A DNA stretch of 64,000 nucleotides from Prevotella sp. (GCA_017524385.1 JAFWSS010000258.1:1-64000), one strand, 5' to 3'. Counted from the first letter of the stretch, positions 17,673 to 27,951 are shown. The notes: a model not told the origin generated them from the letters alone. A program made the numbers and translations.

Positions 17673-18806
17673 ATGCATAAAATGGGCGAAAAATTAAGAA
17701 TCATCATCAGTGGAGGTGGCACAGGAGGCCATATCTTCCCCGCCATCGCCATAGCCAACGCCATCAAAGGCATTGAACCCGACGCCGACATCCTGTTCGT
17801 GGGTGCAGAAGGCCGTATGGAAATGGAGCGCGTGCCGGCAGCAGGGTATCCCATCAAGGGTTTGCCCATCTGCGGTTTCGACAGGAAAAACATCCTTCGC
17901 AACTTCTCCGTGTTTTTTAAGATTTGGAAGAGCCAACGGATGGCGAAGAGCATCATCAAGGAATTCAAGCCAATGGCCGCCGTAGGTGTGGGAGGCTATG
18001 CCAGCGGCCCCACATTGAACCAATGCGCCTCCATGGGCGTTCCCTGCCTCATCCAAGAACAGAACTCCTTTGCCGGAGTGACCAACAAGTTGCTGGCAAA
18101 GAAAGCCAAGAAAATCTGCGTGGCCTACGATGGCATGGAGAAATTCTTCCCCGCCGAACGCATAGAGAACCTAGGCAACCCCGTCAGGCAGTCGCTGCTG
18201 GAAACGACACTGAGCCGTGAGGAAGCTGCGAAAAAGCTGGGGCTCGACCCCAAGAAACCCATCCTGCTCATCGTGGGAGGAAGCCTCGGAGCCCTCACCC
18301 TCAACGAGAGCGTCCTCCAGCATCTGGACATGGTGGAAGGAGCAAACGTTGACATCCTGTGGCAGACAGGCAAGTACTACATCGAAAACATAAGGCAGCA
18401 ACTATCACAGCGCAAGCCCATCGCCAACCTGAAGCCCACCGACTTCATCAGCGACATGGGAGCAGCATACCGTGCCGCCGACTTGGTGATAGGACGTGCC
18501 GGCGCCAGCAGCATCTCTGAGTTCTGCCTCCTTGGCAAGCCTGTCATACTGGTACCCTCGCCCAATGTGTCGGAAAACCACCAATACCACAATGCGATGG
18601 CACTGGTGAACAAAGACGCAGCCATATACGTTGCAGACGCCGAAGCGAGAGAGAAACTCCTCCGCACGGCATTCGACACCATCAACGACAAGAAGCGGCT
18701 CCAAGCCCTCGGCACCAACATCCTCAAGCTGGCAAAGCACCACTCGGCAGAAGAAATAGCAAAAAGGGTGATAGAATTGGCCAGGCAGTCAAATAATTCA
18801 TTTTGA
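17673..18806 (+). CDS. murG: UDP-GlcNAc:lipid I N-acetylglucosaminyltransferase
   Basis: The 377-residue GT28 enzyme has the N-terminal GGGTGGH loop (14-20), the acceptor-side motif VGVGGYASGPT, LIQEQNSFAGVTN and the donor-binding GRAGASSISE motif. It converts lipid I to lipid II at the inner face of the membrane. A second Met at 17682 is also possible, but 17673 is close to the predicted transcription start. Confidence 0.96.
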   Translation: MHKMGEKLRIIISGGGTGGHIFPAIAIANAIKGIEPDADILFVGAEGRMEMERVPAAGYPIKGLPICGFDRKNILRNFSVFFKIWKSQRMAKSIIKEFKPMAAVGVGGYASGPTLNQCASMGVPCLIQEQNSFAGVTNKLLAKKAKKICVAYDGMEKFFPAERIENLGNPVRQSLLETTLSREEAAKKLGLDPKKPILLIVGGSLGALTLNESVLQHLDMVEGANVDILWQTGKYYIENIRQQLSQRKPIANLKPTDFISDMGAAYRAADLVIGRAGASSISEFCLLGKPVILVPSPNVSENHQYHNAMALVNKDAAIYVADAEAREKLLRTAFDTINDKKRLQALGTNILKLAKHHSAEEIAKRVIELARQSNNSF

Positions 18807-18897
18807 AAGCGCAACATTCCCTCGGCAAAGTTTCGCCCTGCGTAAAAGCCGCAGACAGGCGACAGAGACAAGCGGAAAGGGAATCAAGTAATAGTAG

Positions 18898-20286
18898 ATG
18901 ACAACAACAAAAGACATAAAAGCAGTTTACTTTGTGGGCGCAGGCGGCATCGGCATGAGCGCCATCGCCCGCTATTACCTCCACAAAGGGCTGGTGGTTG
19001 CCGGCTACGACAAGACCCCCTCCACCCTCACTCAAAAACTGGAAGCGGAAGGCATGCTCCTGCACTACGACGACAACCCGGAACTCATACCCGAAGCGTG
19101 CCTCGACAAGGAGAACACCCTCGTGGTATACACCCCCGCCATACCCGCAGACCATGCCGAGATGAAGTTTTTCCGCGACGGAGGCTATCACTTGGAAAAG
19201 CGCGCGCAAGTGCTTGGCACGCTCACACACTCCCACAAAGGACTGTGCGTTGCCGGCACACATGGCAAGACCACCACATCGTCGATGTGCGCACACATCA
19301 TGCATCAAAGCCACCTCGACTGCAACGCATTCCTTGGAGGCATCACCAAGAACTACGGCACCAACTACATCGTCTCCGACAGCAACTTCGTGGTGATAGA
19401 GGCCGACGAATACGACAGGTCGTTCCACTGGCTCAGGCCTTGGGCCACCGTCATCACTGCCACCGACCCCGACCACCTGGACATCTACGGCACCAAGGAG
19501 GCCTACCTTGACAGTTTCCGGCACTACACAACACTCATACAGCCCGGTGGCGCCCTCGTGCTGCATACAGGACTTGAAATGACCGCTGAAACAGGCGAGG
19601 ATGTGACCACCTACACCTACAGCCGCGACGAAGGCGACTTCCATGCCTCGAACATTGTCATCGACAACGGGGAAATCACCTTCGACCTCGTCTCGCCGCT
19701 TGGCAACATCGAGGGCATCACACTCGGGCATCCCGTACCCATCAACATAGAGAACGCCGTCGCCGCCATGGCACTGGCCCAAATCAGCGGTTGCACCCCG
19801 GAAGAGTTGCGTGAAGGCATTGGCACGTTCAAAGGCGTCGAGAGAAGGTTCGACTACAAGTTGAAAGACGAACGCCACGTGTTGATCAGCGACTACGCAC
19901 ACCATCCCATGGAAATCGACCAAAGTGCGAAGAGCATACTGGAACTGTTCAAAGGACGCAAGGTCACCGCACTCTTCCAGCCCCACCTCTACACACGCAC
20001 ACGCGACTTCCACCAAGACTTCGCCAAAAGCCTGAGCCAATTCCACGAAGTGGTGCTATGCGACATCTACCCCGCTCGCGAAGAGCCCATCCCCGGCGTC
20101 ACGTCGCAACTCATCTACGACGAACTCGCCCCCGGCGTGGAGAAGACGATGGTACGCAAGGAAGAAGTGCTCGACTTTGTGAGAAGCCGCGACTTCGACA
20201 TCCTCATCGTCCTTGGGGCTGGCGACCTCGACAACCTCACTGGAGAGATGGCAGAAATCCTCAAAGGAAAACAACCCAAGAAATGA
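18898..20286 (+). CDS. murC: UDP-N-acetylmuramate:L-alanine ligase
   Basis: The 462-residue Mur ligase has an N-terminal Rossmann motif (YFVGAGGIGMSAIA), the ATP loop GTHGKTTT (120-127), TDPDHLDIYG in the central domain and FQPHLYTRTRD in the C-terminal domain. It adds the first L-alanine of the stem peptide. Its stop overlaps the ftsQ start (ATGA), indicating translational coupling. Confidence 0.97.
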   Translation: MTTTKDIKAVYFVGAGGIGMSAIARYYLHKGLVVAGYDKTPSTLTQKLEAEGMLLHYDDNPELIPEACLDKENTLVVYTPAIPADHAEMKFFRDGGYHLEKRAQVLGTLTHSHKGLCVAGTHGKTTTSSMCAHIMHQSHLDCNAFLGGITKNYGTNYIVSDSNFVVIEADEYDRSFHWLRPWATVITATDPDHLDIYGTKEAYLDSFRHYTTLIQPGGALVLHTGLEMTAETGEDVTTYTYSRDEGDFHASNIVIDNGEITFDLVSPLGNIEGITLGHPVPINIENAVAAMALAQISGCTPEELREGIGTFKGVERRFDYKLKDERHVLISDYAHHPMEIDQSAKSILELFKGRKVTALFQPHLYTRTRDFHQDFAKSLSQFHEVVLCDIYPAREEPIPGVTSQLIYDELAPGVEKTMVRKEEVLDFVRSRDFDILIVLGAGDLDNLTGEMAEILKGKQPKK

Positions 20287-21107
20287 GCATCAACTGGAAG
20301 AGAACCATCATCGTCACGCTCGACCTGGCACTGGCCGCCTACCTGGTCCTGGCCACCACCTCGTTTAACAAGCCCGACCGAACAGCCGAGTCTTGCCAGC
20401 AGGTGCGCATCAAGATTGCAGCCACCGACTCCAGCGGTTTCCTCAGTGCAGCCGATGTCAAGAAGATGCTCACCAACAAACACATCTACCCCAAGGGGAA
20501 AAACATGTCGCTCATAGACTTGAGAGCCATTGAGAACACGCTGAAGGAAAATCCCTTCATCTGCGGTGTGGAATGCTTCAAGACACAAGACGGGACGGTG
20601 GGGGTCAACGTGACGCAACAACTACCCATGCTCAGGGTGAAAGCCGCCAACGGAGAGGATTACTACATCGACATTGACGGAGAGGTGATGCAAGGCGAAG
20701 GACATGCATCCGACCTCATCGTCGCAACAGGAAGCATCAGCAAATGGTATGCTAAAAACTATGTGGCACCACTTGTGCGATGGATCATGGCACAAGAGGT
20801 GTGGAAGAACCAAGTGGAACAAATCAACATCCTGCCCGACATAAGCCTGGAAGTGGTGCCGCGCGTGGGCAACCACATCGCATGCCTGGGAAGGATACCC
20901 GAAAGCAAGAACAAGGATCGAAGGGAACGAGCCATCACACGATTTGCAGAGCACCAGTTCTCCAGGCTCGACAAATTCTACCAATACGGGCTGAACAAGG
21001 TGGGATGGAACAAATACTCGTACATCAACCTCGAATTCGGCAACCAAATCATCTGCAAGAAAAGCAACATACACAAGCAAGAGACATCAGAAACAAAACA
21101 ACCCTAG
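20283..21107 (+). CDS. ftsQ: Cell division protein FtsQ
   Basis: The start is set at 20283, because MSINWKRTII begins a single membrane segment (IVTLDLALAAYLVLATT) and overlaps the murC stop by four bases. An in-frame upstream Met at 20058 lies inside murC and gives an Arg-rich, non-membrane extension, so it is rejected. The 274-residue product has a short cytoplasmic tail, one membrane helix, a POTRA-like part (GFLSAADVKKMLT, NPFICGVECFK) and a beta domain, as in FtsQ/DivIB. Sequence conservation is weak; position between murC and ftsA supports the call. Confidence 0.9.
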   Translation: MSINWKRTIIVTLDLALAAYLVLATTSFNKPDRTAESCQQVRIKIAATDSSGFLSAADVKKMLTNKHIYPKGKNMSLIDLRAIENTLKENPFICGVECFKTQDGTVGVNVTQQLPMLRVKAANGEDYYIDIDGEVMQGEGHASDLIVATGSISKWYAKNYVAPLVRWIMAQEVWKNQVEQINILPDISLEVVPRVGNHIACLGRIPESKNKDRRERAITRFAEHQFSRLDKFYQYGLNKVGWNKYSYINLEFGNQIICKKSNIHKQETSETKQP

Positions 21108-21131
21108 GACATATAAAAACCATCAACCCAC

Positions 21132-22601
21132 ATGGCAGCAAAGGACTTCATAGTAGCTATTGAATTGGGCTCTTCTAAAATCACCGGCATCGCCGGCAAG
21201 AAGAGCATGGACGGCAGCATCCAGGTGCTCGCCGTCGTGAGGGAGGACGCCACTTCCTGCATACGCAAGGGCGTGGTGTACAACATCGACAAGACCAGTG
21301 CTTGTCTTACAAACATCATCAAGAAGTTGAAGACGCTTCTCAAGTCGGAAATCTCGCAAGTATATGTCGGAGTGGGCGGCCAGTCCATCCGCAGCATACG
21401 AAACGTCATCATCAAGAAACTGCCCGAAGACACCATCATCTCACAAGACATGATCAACGAGTTGATGGACAACAACCGCAACATGTCGTACCCCGACCAG
21501 GAAATCCTCGACGCAGCCACACAGGAATACAAGGTAGGCACACAATACCAGATAGACCCGGTTGGCATCCAAAGCAGCAAGATTGAGGGCAATTTCCTCA
21601 ACATCCTATGCCGCAAGTCGTTCTACCGCAATTTGAACAAATGCTTCGAGAATGCCAAAATCGCCATTGCTGAGATGTATCTCGCCCCCATCGCACTGGC
21701 CCAAAGCGTTCTGACAGAGGCCGAGAAACGCAGTGGATGCATGCTCGTCGACCTTGGAGCAGACACCACGACCGTCTCGGTGTATTACAAGAACATCCTC
21801 CGCCATCTCGTCGTCATACCACTCGGCGGGAACAACATCACCAAGGACATCTCATCCCTCCAGATGGAGGAGAGCGAGGCAGAGGAGATGAAAATCAAGT
21901 ACGCATCAGCATTCACCGACGACAGCGACATCGAGGAAGGCAAGACCATCGCCATCGACAACGAGCGCAACGTGGAAATGCAAACCTTCATCGACATCGT
22001 TGAGGCACGCGTCAATGAAATCATCCAAAACGCCTGGAACCAAGTGCCATTGGAGTACAACGACAAACTTCTTGGCGGAATCATCCTCACCGGTGGCGGC
22101 TCCAACATGAAGAACATCAAGAAAGCCTTCACCAACGTCACCAACATCCAGAAAGTGCGCATCGCCAACACCGTGATACAGAATGTCACGTCAACCGACA
22201 AGGACGTCAACGCACGCAACGGCATGATGAACACCGTCATCGGCCTGCTCGCACGCGGCGACATGAACTGCGCCGGCTCCGCCATCAACCCCAACACAGA
22301 CCTCTTCGGCTCCAACCCTACCAGCACGACGACAACAACCGACATCCACCGTCAGCCTCGCACTCCTGGAACGATGGCTCCTGGCGTGGTGATGACTGAA
22401 GCCGAGAAGAAGAAGATGGAAGAAGCCAACCGTCGCAAGGAAGAGGAAGAGCGCCGCCAGAAGGAAGAGGAAGAGCGCCGCCAGAAAGAAGAGGAGAAGC
22501 GCAACAAGAAAGGCAACTTCATCTCACGTGTCACCACGTCGCTGAAAGAATTCGGACGTCGCATAGTATCCGAAGAACCCGACGAGGACGAAAAGAGATA
22601 A
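21132..22601 (+). CDS. ftsA: Cell division actin-like protein FtsA with charged C-terminal extension
   Basis: The N-terminal 400 residues match FtsA: IVAIELGSSKITGIAG (phosphate 1), VDLGADTTTVSVYY (phosphate 2) and GGIILTGGGSNMKN (adenosine). It tethers FtsZ to the membrane. Between the core and the terminal amphipathic helix (FISRVTTSLKEFGRRI) lies an extra linker of roughly 75 residues with a Ser/Thr/Pro-rich part and an 8-residue repeat KEEEERRQ present twice plus a partial third copy, encoded by a 24-bp tandem repeat. E. coli FtsA lacks this linker, so the total of 489 residues is long for the family. Confidence 0.95.
   Translation: MAAKDFIVAIELGSSKITGIAGKKSMDGSIQVLAVVREDATSCIRKGVVYNIDKTSACLTNIIKKLKTLLKSEISQVYVGVGGQSIRSIRNVIIKKLPEDTIISQDMINELMDNNRNMSYPDQEILDAATQEYKVGTQYQIDPVGIQSSKIEGNFLNILCRKSFYRNLNKCFENAKIAIAEMYLAPIALAQSVLTEAEKRSGCMLVDLGADTTTVSVYYKNILRHLVVIPLGGNNITKDISSLQMEESEAEEMKIKYASAFTDDSDIEEGKTIAIDNERNVEMQTFIDIVEARVNEIIQNAWNQVPLEYNDKLLGGIILTGGGSNMKNIKKAFTNVTNIQKVRIANTVIQNVTSTDKDVNARNGMMNTVIGLLARGDMNCAGSAINPNTDLFGSNPTSTTTTTDIHRQPRTPGTMAPGVVMTEAEKKKMEEANRRKEEEERRQKEEEERRQKEEEKRNKKGNFISRVTTSLKEFGRRIVSEEPDEDEKR
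22437..22497 (+). repeat. 24-bp in-frame tandem repeat inside ftsA
   Basis: Two exact copies of a 24-base unit (22437-22460 and 22461-22484) and a partial third encode KEEEERRQ. Because the unit is a multiple of three, gain or loss of a copy changes the length of the charged FtsA linker without breaking the frame. Confidence 0.85.
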
Positions 22602-22677
22602 CACCACCGCCTGCCGTCACACGCACGGCGGTCATGAGAAAAGGACTCCCCAACGCACATACATAAAATCAGAAAAC

Positions 22678-24000
22678 ATGGATAAGAACAAGCCAGAAGG
22701 TCTCGACTTCGAAGACCTCCCAAAAGAGAATTGCATCATCAAGGTGATCGGTGTGGGCGGAGGCGGCGGCAACGCTGTCAACCACATGTATCGCGAAGGC
22801 ATCCATGATGTGACTTTCGTGCTCTGCAACACCGACCGGCAAGCACTCAACGACTCTCCCGTGCCCGTACACATCCAACTAGGCAAGGAAGGTCTCGGAG
22901 CCGGCAACAAGCCTGAGCGTGCACGCAAGGCCGCCGAAGAGAGCGAAGACGACATCCGTAAGATGCTGAACGACGGCACGAAGATGTCGTTCATCACTGC
23001 AGGAATGGGCGGAGGCACAGGAACAGGAGCTGCCCCTGTCATCGCACGCGTCTCCAAGGATCTCGGAATCCTCACCGTGGGCATTGTCACCATACCGTTC
23101 CGTTTCGAAGGACCAAACAAAATCGACCAAGCCCTCGACGGCGTGGAAGAGATGGCAAAGCACGTGGACGCACTTCTCGTCATCAACAACGAGCGTCTGC
23201 GCGAAATCTACCCCGACTATTCCGTCCTCAACGCCTTCGCCAAGGCCGACGACACACTGAGCATCGCAGCACGCAGCATCGCCGAGATCATCACCGTCAG
23301 AGGCTTGATCAACCTCGACTTCAACGACGTGCGCACCGTGCTCAAGGACGGCGGCGTGGCCATTATGAGTACAGGCTTCGGAGAAGGAGAGGGACGTGTC
23401 AAGGCTGCCATCCAGGATGCGCTCAACTCACCGCTTCTCAACGACAACGACGTTTTCAATTCGAAGAAAATCCTGCTGAGCATCACTTTCGCCAACGACA
23501 AGGAAACGGGCGGACTGATGATGGAAGAGATGACCGACGTACACGACTTCATGGCGAAGTTCGGCGAAGACTTCGAAATCAAGTGGGGCCTCGCCATCGA
23601 CCCAGACCTGGGCAAGAAGGTGAAAGTCACCATCCTTGCCACCGGCTTCGGCGTCGAGAACGTGGACGGAATGGGAGGCCATATCAGCAAAACCACCGGC
23701 AACTCCCAAACCCGGATAGCCGAGATGGAAGAAAGGGCAAAGAAGGAAGACCGTCGCCTGCACTACTACAACGAGAAAGACAGCAAACCCCACAAGCGCC
23801 GTCCCTACATCTTCAATTTCAAGCCCGAAGACCTCGACAACGAAGATGTCATCCTGGCAGTGGAAAGCACCCCCACCTACCGCCGCACTCGCAAACAGCT
23901 CGAAGACATCAACCACACCTCACAAGGCGGGAACAACAGCGAGAACAGCAGTGAGGAGAACGACGACAGCGCAAGCAGCTCTTCAAAAATCGTATTCTAA
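22678..24000 (+). CDS. ftsZ: Cell division GTPase FtsZ
   Basis: The 440-residue tubulin homologue has the GGGTGTG GTP-binding loop (111-117), NTDRQAL, and the T7 synergy region LNLDFNDVRTVL. The C-terminal 100 residues form a variable linker rich in Asn, Ser and Glu. The end (RTRKQLEDINH, then a Ser/Asn/Glu-rich tail to IVF) does not show an obvious E. coli type terminal peptide. It forms the Z ring; FtsA encoded upstream is its membrane anchor. Confidence 0.97.
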   Translation: MDKNKPEGLDFEDLPKENCIIKVIGVGGGGGNAVNHMYREGIHDVTFVLCNTDRQALNDSPVPVHIQLGKEGLGAGNKPERARKAAEESEDDIRKMLNDGTKMSFITAGMGGGTGTGAAPVIARVSKDLGILTVGIVTIPFRFEGPNKIDQALDGVEEMAKHVDALLVINNERLREIYPDYSVLNAFAKADDTLSIAARSIAEIITVRGLINLDFNDVRTVLKDGGVAIMSTGFGEGEGRVKAAIQDALNSPLLNDNDVFNSKKILLSITFANDKETGGLMMEEMTDVHDFMAKFGEDFEIKWGLAIDPDLGKKVKVTILATGFGVENVDGMGGHISKTTGNSQTRIAEMEERAKKEDRRLHYYNEKDSKPHKRRPYIFNFKPEDLDNEDVILAVESTPTYRRTRKQLEDINHTSQGGNNSENSSEENDDSASSSSKIVF

Positions 24001-24014
24001 AAACAAGAAGTGAC

Positions 24015-24464
24015 ATGAACCTATACGACCAAATCAGCGAAGACATCAAGGCCGCGATGAAAGCCCGCGACAAAGTGCGCCTCGAAACGTTGCGCAACAT
24101 CAAGAAAGTGTTCATCGAAGCCAAGACGGCACCAGGTGCCAACGACACGCTCAACGATGACGACGCCTTGAAAATCATCCAGAAATTGGCCAAACAGGGA
24201 CGCGAGGCGGCAGCCATCTACACCGAGAAGAAACGCAAGGACCTGGCCGACGTTGAAATGGCACAAGTGGCAGTCATCGAGAGTTACCTCCCCCAGCAGC
24301 TCAGCGAGGAAGAAATCGAGGCCGTCGTCAAGGACATCATCGCCCAGACCGGTGCAACGAGCATGAAGGAGATGGGCAAGGTGATGGGAATCGCCAACAA
24401 GCAAATGTCAGGCAAAGCCGACGGCAGAACCATCTCCGCCATCGTGAAGCGCCTCCTCTCCTGA
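24015..24464 (+). CDS. GatB/YqeY domain protein
   Basis: The 149-residue protein is a complete YqeY domain: LYDQISEDIKAAMKARDKVRLETLRNI at the start, VIESYLPQQLSEEEIEAVV, and GKVMGIANKQMSGKADGRTIS at the end. It resembles the tail domain of the GatB amidotransferase subunit and is thought to bind tRNA or assist aminoacylation; its exact role is unknown. It follows ftsZ by 14 bases, as in many Bacteroidales, and converges on recO with a gap of only four bases. Confidence 0.93.
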   Translation: MNLYDQISEDIKAAMKARDKVRLETLRNIKKVFIEAKTAPGANDTLNDDDALKIIQKLAKQGREAAAIYTEKKRKDLADVEMAQVAVIESYLPQQLSEEEIEAVVKDIIAQTGATSMKEMGKVMGIANKQMSGKADGRTISAIVKRLLS

Positions 24465-24468
24465 CCAC

Positions 24469-25191
24469 TCATACAAACAGTTCCTTGAGCACGGGCAGCG
24501 ACTTCAAGGGGGGGAACCCCGGCACGTGCAGCCCATAATACTCCAATATCACCTCTGTGCACCTGTTGCGCTCATCGCGCGACATGGCACAGAGGTGCAT
24601 CGTTTGGTAGTTGAGCCTCAAAAGCAACGCAATCTTCGACGCCTCCTCCGGCACGACGAAATGCCCATGGCGTGGCACATCCTTGGTGAAGCAAGCATTC
24701 AACAAGTCAAACCAGCCATTTTCAACCACTTCCTCCACGTTGGGGAAGAAACCGATGAAACGCGACATGCGCATCATGAACACCAAGTGGAAATTGGAGA
24801 AACCAGTTGAAACACCGTCGAGCCACTCCAAGCTATAAGCCACGAACTGGAACAGCGGTTTGTTGTCGCGCTCGTCACGCGTGGCATGAGTGAGGAATTC
24901 GGCCAGAAAAATCGCCATGGACAACTTGTAGGGATCCATGGACAAGGCAGGCAAGGGTTTCGCCATCCTGATGTCACGCACACGCTGTAGCGAAGACTTC
25001 AGGCGGAAATCGAAATCCACCTCCACGATAGTCAACGGCATGAAAAGCTGCCGCCTCATCTTGCCTTTCGAGGAAGCCGACAACCGCACCAAGAACGACA
25101 CCCGCCCATGGCACTCAGTCAGCAAGTCGGCAACGATGGCACCGTCACCATATTTCACCGTCCTCAACACGACGGCCAACGTACGAGTCAT
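24469..25191 (-). CDS. recO: DNA repair protein RecO
   Basis: The start is set at the Met at 25191, giving MTRTLAVVLRTVKYGD, the normal RecO beginning; the frame could extend to 25227. The 240-residue protein has the N-terminal OB fold with VADLLTECHGRVSFLVR and a helical C-terminal part. The Cys4 zinc finger of some RecO proteins is not present. RecO helps load RecA on SSB-coated DNA in the RecFOR pathway. Its stop nearly touches the convergent yqeY-like gene. Confidence 0.92.
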   Translation of the reverse strand: MTRTLAVVLRTVKYGDGAIVADLLTECHGRVSFLVRLSASSKGKMRRQLFMPLTIVEVDFDFRLKSSLQRVRDIRMAKPLPALSMDPYKLSMAIFLAEFLTHATRDERDNKPLFQFVAYSLEWLDGVSTGFSNFHLVFMMRMSRFIGFFPNVEEVVENGWFDLLNACFTKDVPRHGHFVVPEEASKIALLLRLNYQTMHLCAMSRDERNRCTEVILEYYGLHVPGFPPLKSLPVLKELFV

Positions 25192-25327
25192 AGCCATGGC
25201 ATCAAGGGCAAAAAATGGGAGAAACATGTTTCATGGGGGTAAAGTTACGACAATGTGCCGAAAAAGGCAAGCGAAAATGCAAAAAAAAGATAAAAAACGG
25301 CATATTTGAAAAAAACTAGCAGGAAAA

Positions 25328-25359
25328 TTTGTGAGAACGGATGAAAAGTAGTACCTTTG
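25328..25359 (+). promoter_or_regulatory. Promoter of the tRNA-Glu/rpsT unit
   Basis: TTTG at 25328-25331, a 20-base spacer and TACCTTTG at 25352-25359 form one of the best consensus promoters in the window. The tRNA begins 21 bases after the -7 box. Confidence 0.8.
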
Positions 25360-25379
25360 CATCCGCAAATTAAGCCAAC

Positions 25380-25451
25380 GGTCCATTCGTCTATCGGTTA
25401 GGACGAGAGATTTTCATTCTCTAAAGAGCAGTTCGACTCTGCTATGGACTA
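25380..25451 (+). tRNA. tRNA-Glu (anticodon TTC)
   Basis: A complete cloverleaf can be drawn. The acceptor stem pairs 25380-25386 with 25444-25450 (first pair G-U), the anticodon stem AGAGA/TCTCT encloses loop TTTTCAT with anticodon TTC, and the T loop GTTCGACTC is normal. The 3' CCA is not encoded. The sequence closely follows the known Bacteroidales tRNA-Glu pattern. It is transcribed with rpsT just downstream. Confidence 0.95.
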
Positions 25452-25482
25452 CAAGAACAATACAAAAAAGGAAACAACAAAG

Positions 25483-25737
25483 ATGGCAAACCACAAATCA
25501 TCCCTCAAAAGAATCCGCCAGGACAAGAAGAGGCAACTTCACAACAAGTATTATGCAAAGACCATGCGCAACGCAGTAAGGAAACTCCGCGCATTGACCA
25601 ACAAAGAGGAGGCTGTGAAGCTTTATCCCACCGTTCAGAAAATGCTCGACAAATTGGCTAAGACAAACATCATACACCGCAACAAAGCCGCAAACCTCAA
25701 GTCGAGTCTCTGCCGCCAGATCAACAAAATGGCATAG
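25483..25737 (+). CDS. rpsT: 30S ribosomal protein S20
   Basis: The start is at 25483 ([18 protein letters not shown]), the conserved S20 beginning; the longer frame from 25444 starts inside the tRNA and is rejected. The 84-residue basic protein binds 16S rRNA early in 30S assembly. It is followed by a strong terminator. Confidence 0.98.
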   Translation: MANHKSSLKRIRQDKKRQLHNKYYAKTMRNAVRKLRALTNKEEAVKLYPTVQKMLDKLAKTNIIHRNKAANLKSSLCRQINKMA

Positions 25738-25760
25738 TCCAGGCGAAGAAAATATACAGA

Positions 25761-25789
25761 GGCCGCAACCTGTTTGGTTGCGGCCTTTT
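25761..25789 (+). terminator. Rho-independent terminator after rpsT
   Basis: A perfect 10-bp GC-rich stem (25761-25770 with 25776-25785, loop TGTTT) is followed by TTTT. Confidence 0.92.
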
Positions 25790-25860
25790 CGTATGCAACA
25801 AGCATTGTATTTTTCACACTTTTTTGAGAAAAAAAGTTTCTGTTTTTGGTATAAAATTCG

Positions 25861-25868
25861 TAACTTTG
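25861..25868 (+). promoter_or_regulatory. -7 element of the gyrB promoter
   Basis: TAACTTTG matches the Bacteroidota -7 consensus. The -33 site 20 bases upstream reads TTTC (25837-25840) rather than TTTG, so the promoter is imperfect. It leaves a leader of about 105 bases. Confidence 0.55.
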
Positions 25869-25980
25869 CACAATCAAAAACAACCCTCTTTCCGCCATTC
25901 ACAAACAGCACGAAAAGGGCTTCCAACAAGTCATTTCGACACAAGGACGACGGACAAGAATGCAAGAGAAGAAATACGAA

Positions 25981-27951
25981 ATGTCAGAGCAGCAAAACCC
26001 AGAAAGCAACTACTCAGCGAAAAACATCCAGGTGCTTGAAGGCCTTGAGGCCGTCAGGAAGCGCCCCGCCATGTATATTGGCGACATCAGCGAGAAAGGC
26101 CTCCACCATTTGGTGAACGAGACAGTTGACAACTCCATTGACGAAGCCATGGCCGGCTATTGCACCCACATCGAGGTAACGATCAACGAAGACAACTCCA
26201 TCACCGTGCAAGACAACGGCCGCGGCATCCCTGTCGACGAGCATAAGAAACTTCACAAGTCGGCCTTGGAGGTTGTCATGACGGTGCTGCACGCCGGAGG
26301 AAAGTTCGACAAAGGTTCCTACAAGGTGAGCGGCGGACTCCACGGCGTGGGTGTCAGTTGTGTCAACGCCCTTTCGTCTCGCATGTTGTCGCAGGTGTTC
26401 CGTGAAGGCAAGATCTACCAACAAGAATACGAGCGCGGCAAGCCCCTCTACCCCGTAAAGGTGGTGGGCGAGACCACCATCCAAGGTACCAGGCAGCAAT
26501 TCTGGCCCGACCCCACCATATTCACCACCACCGTCTATCAGTATGACATCATCGCACGACGCATGCGAGAACTCGCCTACCTGAACGCCGGCATCACCAT
26601 CACCTTGCGCGACCTTCGTCCCGACGCCGAAGGAAACACTCGTGAAGAGGTGTTCCATGCCAAGGAAGGATTGAAGGAGTTTGTCAGATTCATCGACCGA
26701 CACCGCACACACCTTTTCAACGACGTCATCTACCTGAAGACAGAGAAGCAAGGGGTGCCCATCGAAGTGGCCGTGATGTACAACACCGACTACAGCGAAA
26801 ACATCCACTCCTATGTGAACAACATCAACACCATAGAGGGTGGCACCCACCTTCAAGGCTTCCGCACGGCCCTCACCCGCACGCTGAAGAAATACGCCGA
26901 CAGCGACCCTGCCATATCCAAACAGATAGAAAAGGCGAAAATCGAAATCACCGGCGAGGACTTCCGCGAAGGCCTTACCGCAGTCATCTCCATCAAGGTG
27001 GCCGAGCCACAATTCGAAGGTCAGACAAAGACCAAGCTGGGCAACAGCGAGGTGGCAGGAGCCGTGCATCAGGCCGTCAGCGAGGCGTTGACCAACTACC
27101 TTGAGGAGCATCCCAAGGAGGCACGGCAGATTTGCGACAAGGTGGTGCTTGCAGCCACGGCACGAATCGCCGCCCGCAAGGCTCGTGAAAGCGTGCAACG
27201 CAAGAACGTGATGTCGGGCGGAGGTCTTCCAGGCAAGCTCGCCGACTGTTCCAACAAAGACCCGAAGGAGTGTGAAATCTTCTTGGTGGAGGGTGACTCC
27301 GCCGGCGGGTCGGCCAAGCAAGGTCGCGACCGCTACACCCAGGCCATCCTTCCCCTTCGCGGAAAAATCCTCAACGTGGAGAAGGTGATGTGGCACAAGG
27401 TGTTTGAAAGCGAGTCGGTGATGAACATCATCCAGAGCATCGGTGTCCGCTTCGGCGTGGAAGGCGAAGGCGACAAGGAAGCGAACATCGACAAGCTTCG
27501 CTATGACAAGATCATCATCATGGCCGATGCCGACGTCGACGGCGCCCACATCGCCACGCTCATCATGACGCTCTTCTACCGCTTCATGCCCAAGGTGGTC
27601 CAGGAGGGGCATCTCTACATCGCCTCCCCCCCACTCTATCGTTGCACCTACAAGAAGAAGATCAGCGAGTACTGCTACAACGACCAGCAGCGCCAAGCCT
27701 TCCTCGACAAATACGGCAACGGCGTGGAAGACGCCAACATCCACACGCAGCGCTACAAAGGTCTTGGCGAGATGAATGCCGAAGACCTGTGGGAGACGAC
27801 GATGAATCCCGCCACCCGCCTGCTGAAGCAAGTGACCATCCAGAACGCCGCCGAGGCCGACGAGATCTTCTCCATGCTCATGGGCGACGACGTGGAACCA
27901 CGCCGGGAGTTCATCGAGGCCAACGCCACCTACGCCAACATCGACGCGTAA
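25981..27951 (+). CDS. gyrB: DNA gyrase subunit B
   Basis: The start is set at 25981 ([21 protein letters not shown]) because family members begin this way; an in-frame ATG at 25960 adds seven residues. The 656-residue protein has the GHKL ATPase motifs ([31 protein letters not shown]), the transducer, and the TOPRIM motifs [15 protein letters not shown] and [11 protein letters not shown]. There is no large C-terminal insertion. It introduces negative supercoils with GyrA, which is not in the window. Confidence 0.97.
   Translation: MSEQQNPESNYSAKNIQVLEGLEAVRKRPAMYIGDISEKGLHHLVNETVDNSIDEAMAGYCTHIEVTINEDNSITVQDNGRGIPVDEHKKLHKSALEVVMTVLHAGGKFDKGSYKVSGGLHGVGVSCVNALSSRMLSQVFREGKIYQQEYERGKPLYPVKVVGETTIQGTRQQFWPDPTIFTTTVYQYDIIARRMRELAYLNAGITITLRDLRPDAEGNTREEVFHAKEGLKEFVRFIDRHRTHLFNDVIYLKTEKQGVPIEVAVMYNTDYSENIHSYVNNINTIEGGTHLQGFRTALTRTLKKYADSDPAISKQIEKAKIEITGEDFREGLTAVISIKVAEPQFEGQTKTKLGNSEVAGAVHQAVSEALTNYLEEHPKEARQICDKVVLAATARIAARKARESVQRKNVMSGGGLPGKLADCSNKDPKECEIFLVEGDSAGGSAKQGRDRYTQAILPLRGKILNVEKVMWHKVFESESVMNIIQSIGVRFGVEGEGDKEANIDKLRYDKIIIMADADVDGAHIATLIMTLFYRFMPKVVQEGHLYIASPPLYRCTYKKKISEYCYNDQQRQAFLDKYGNGVEDANIHTQRYKGLGEMNAEDLWETTMNPATRLLKQVTIQNAAEADEIFSMLMGDDVEPRREFIEANATYANIDA

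Noticed and set aside
25444..25482. Upstream start for rpsT giving 13 extra residues
   Set aside because: The start codon lies inside the acceptor stem of tRNA-Glu; S20 begins at MANHKS.
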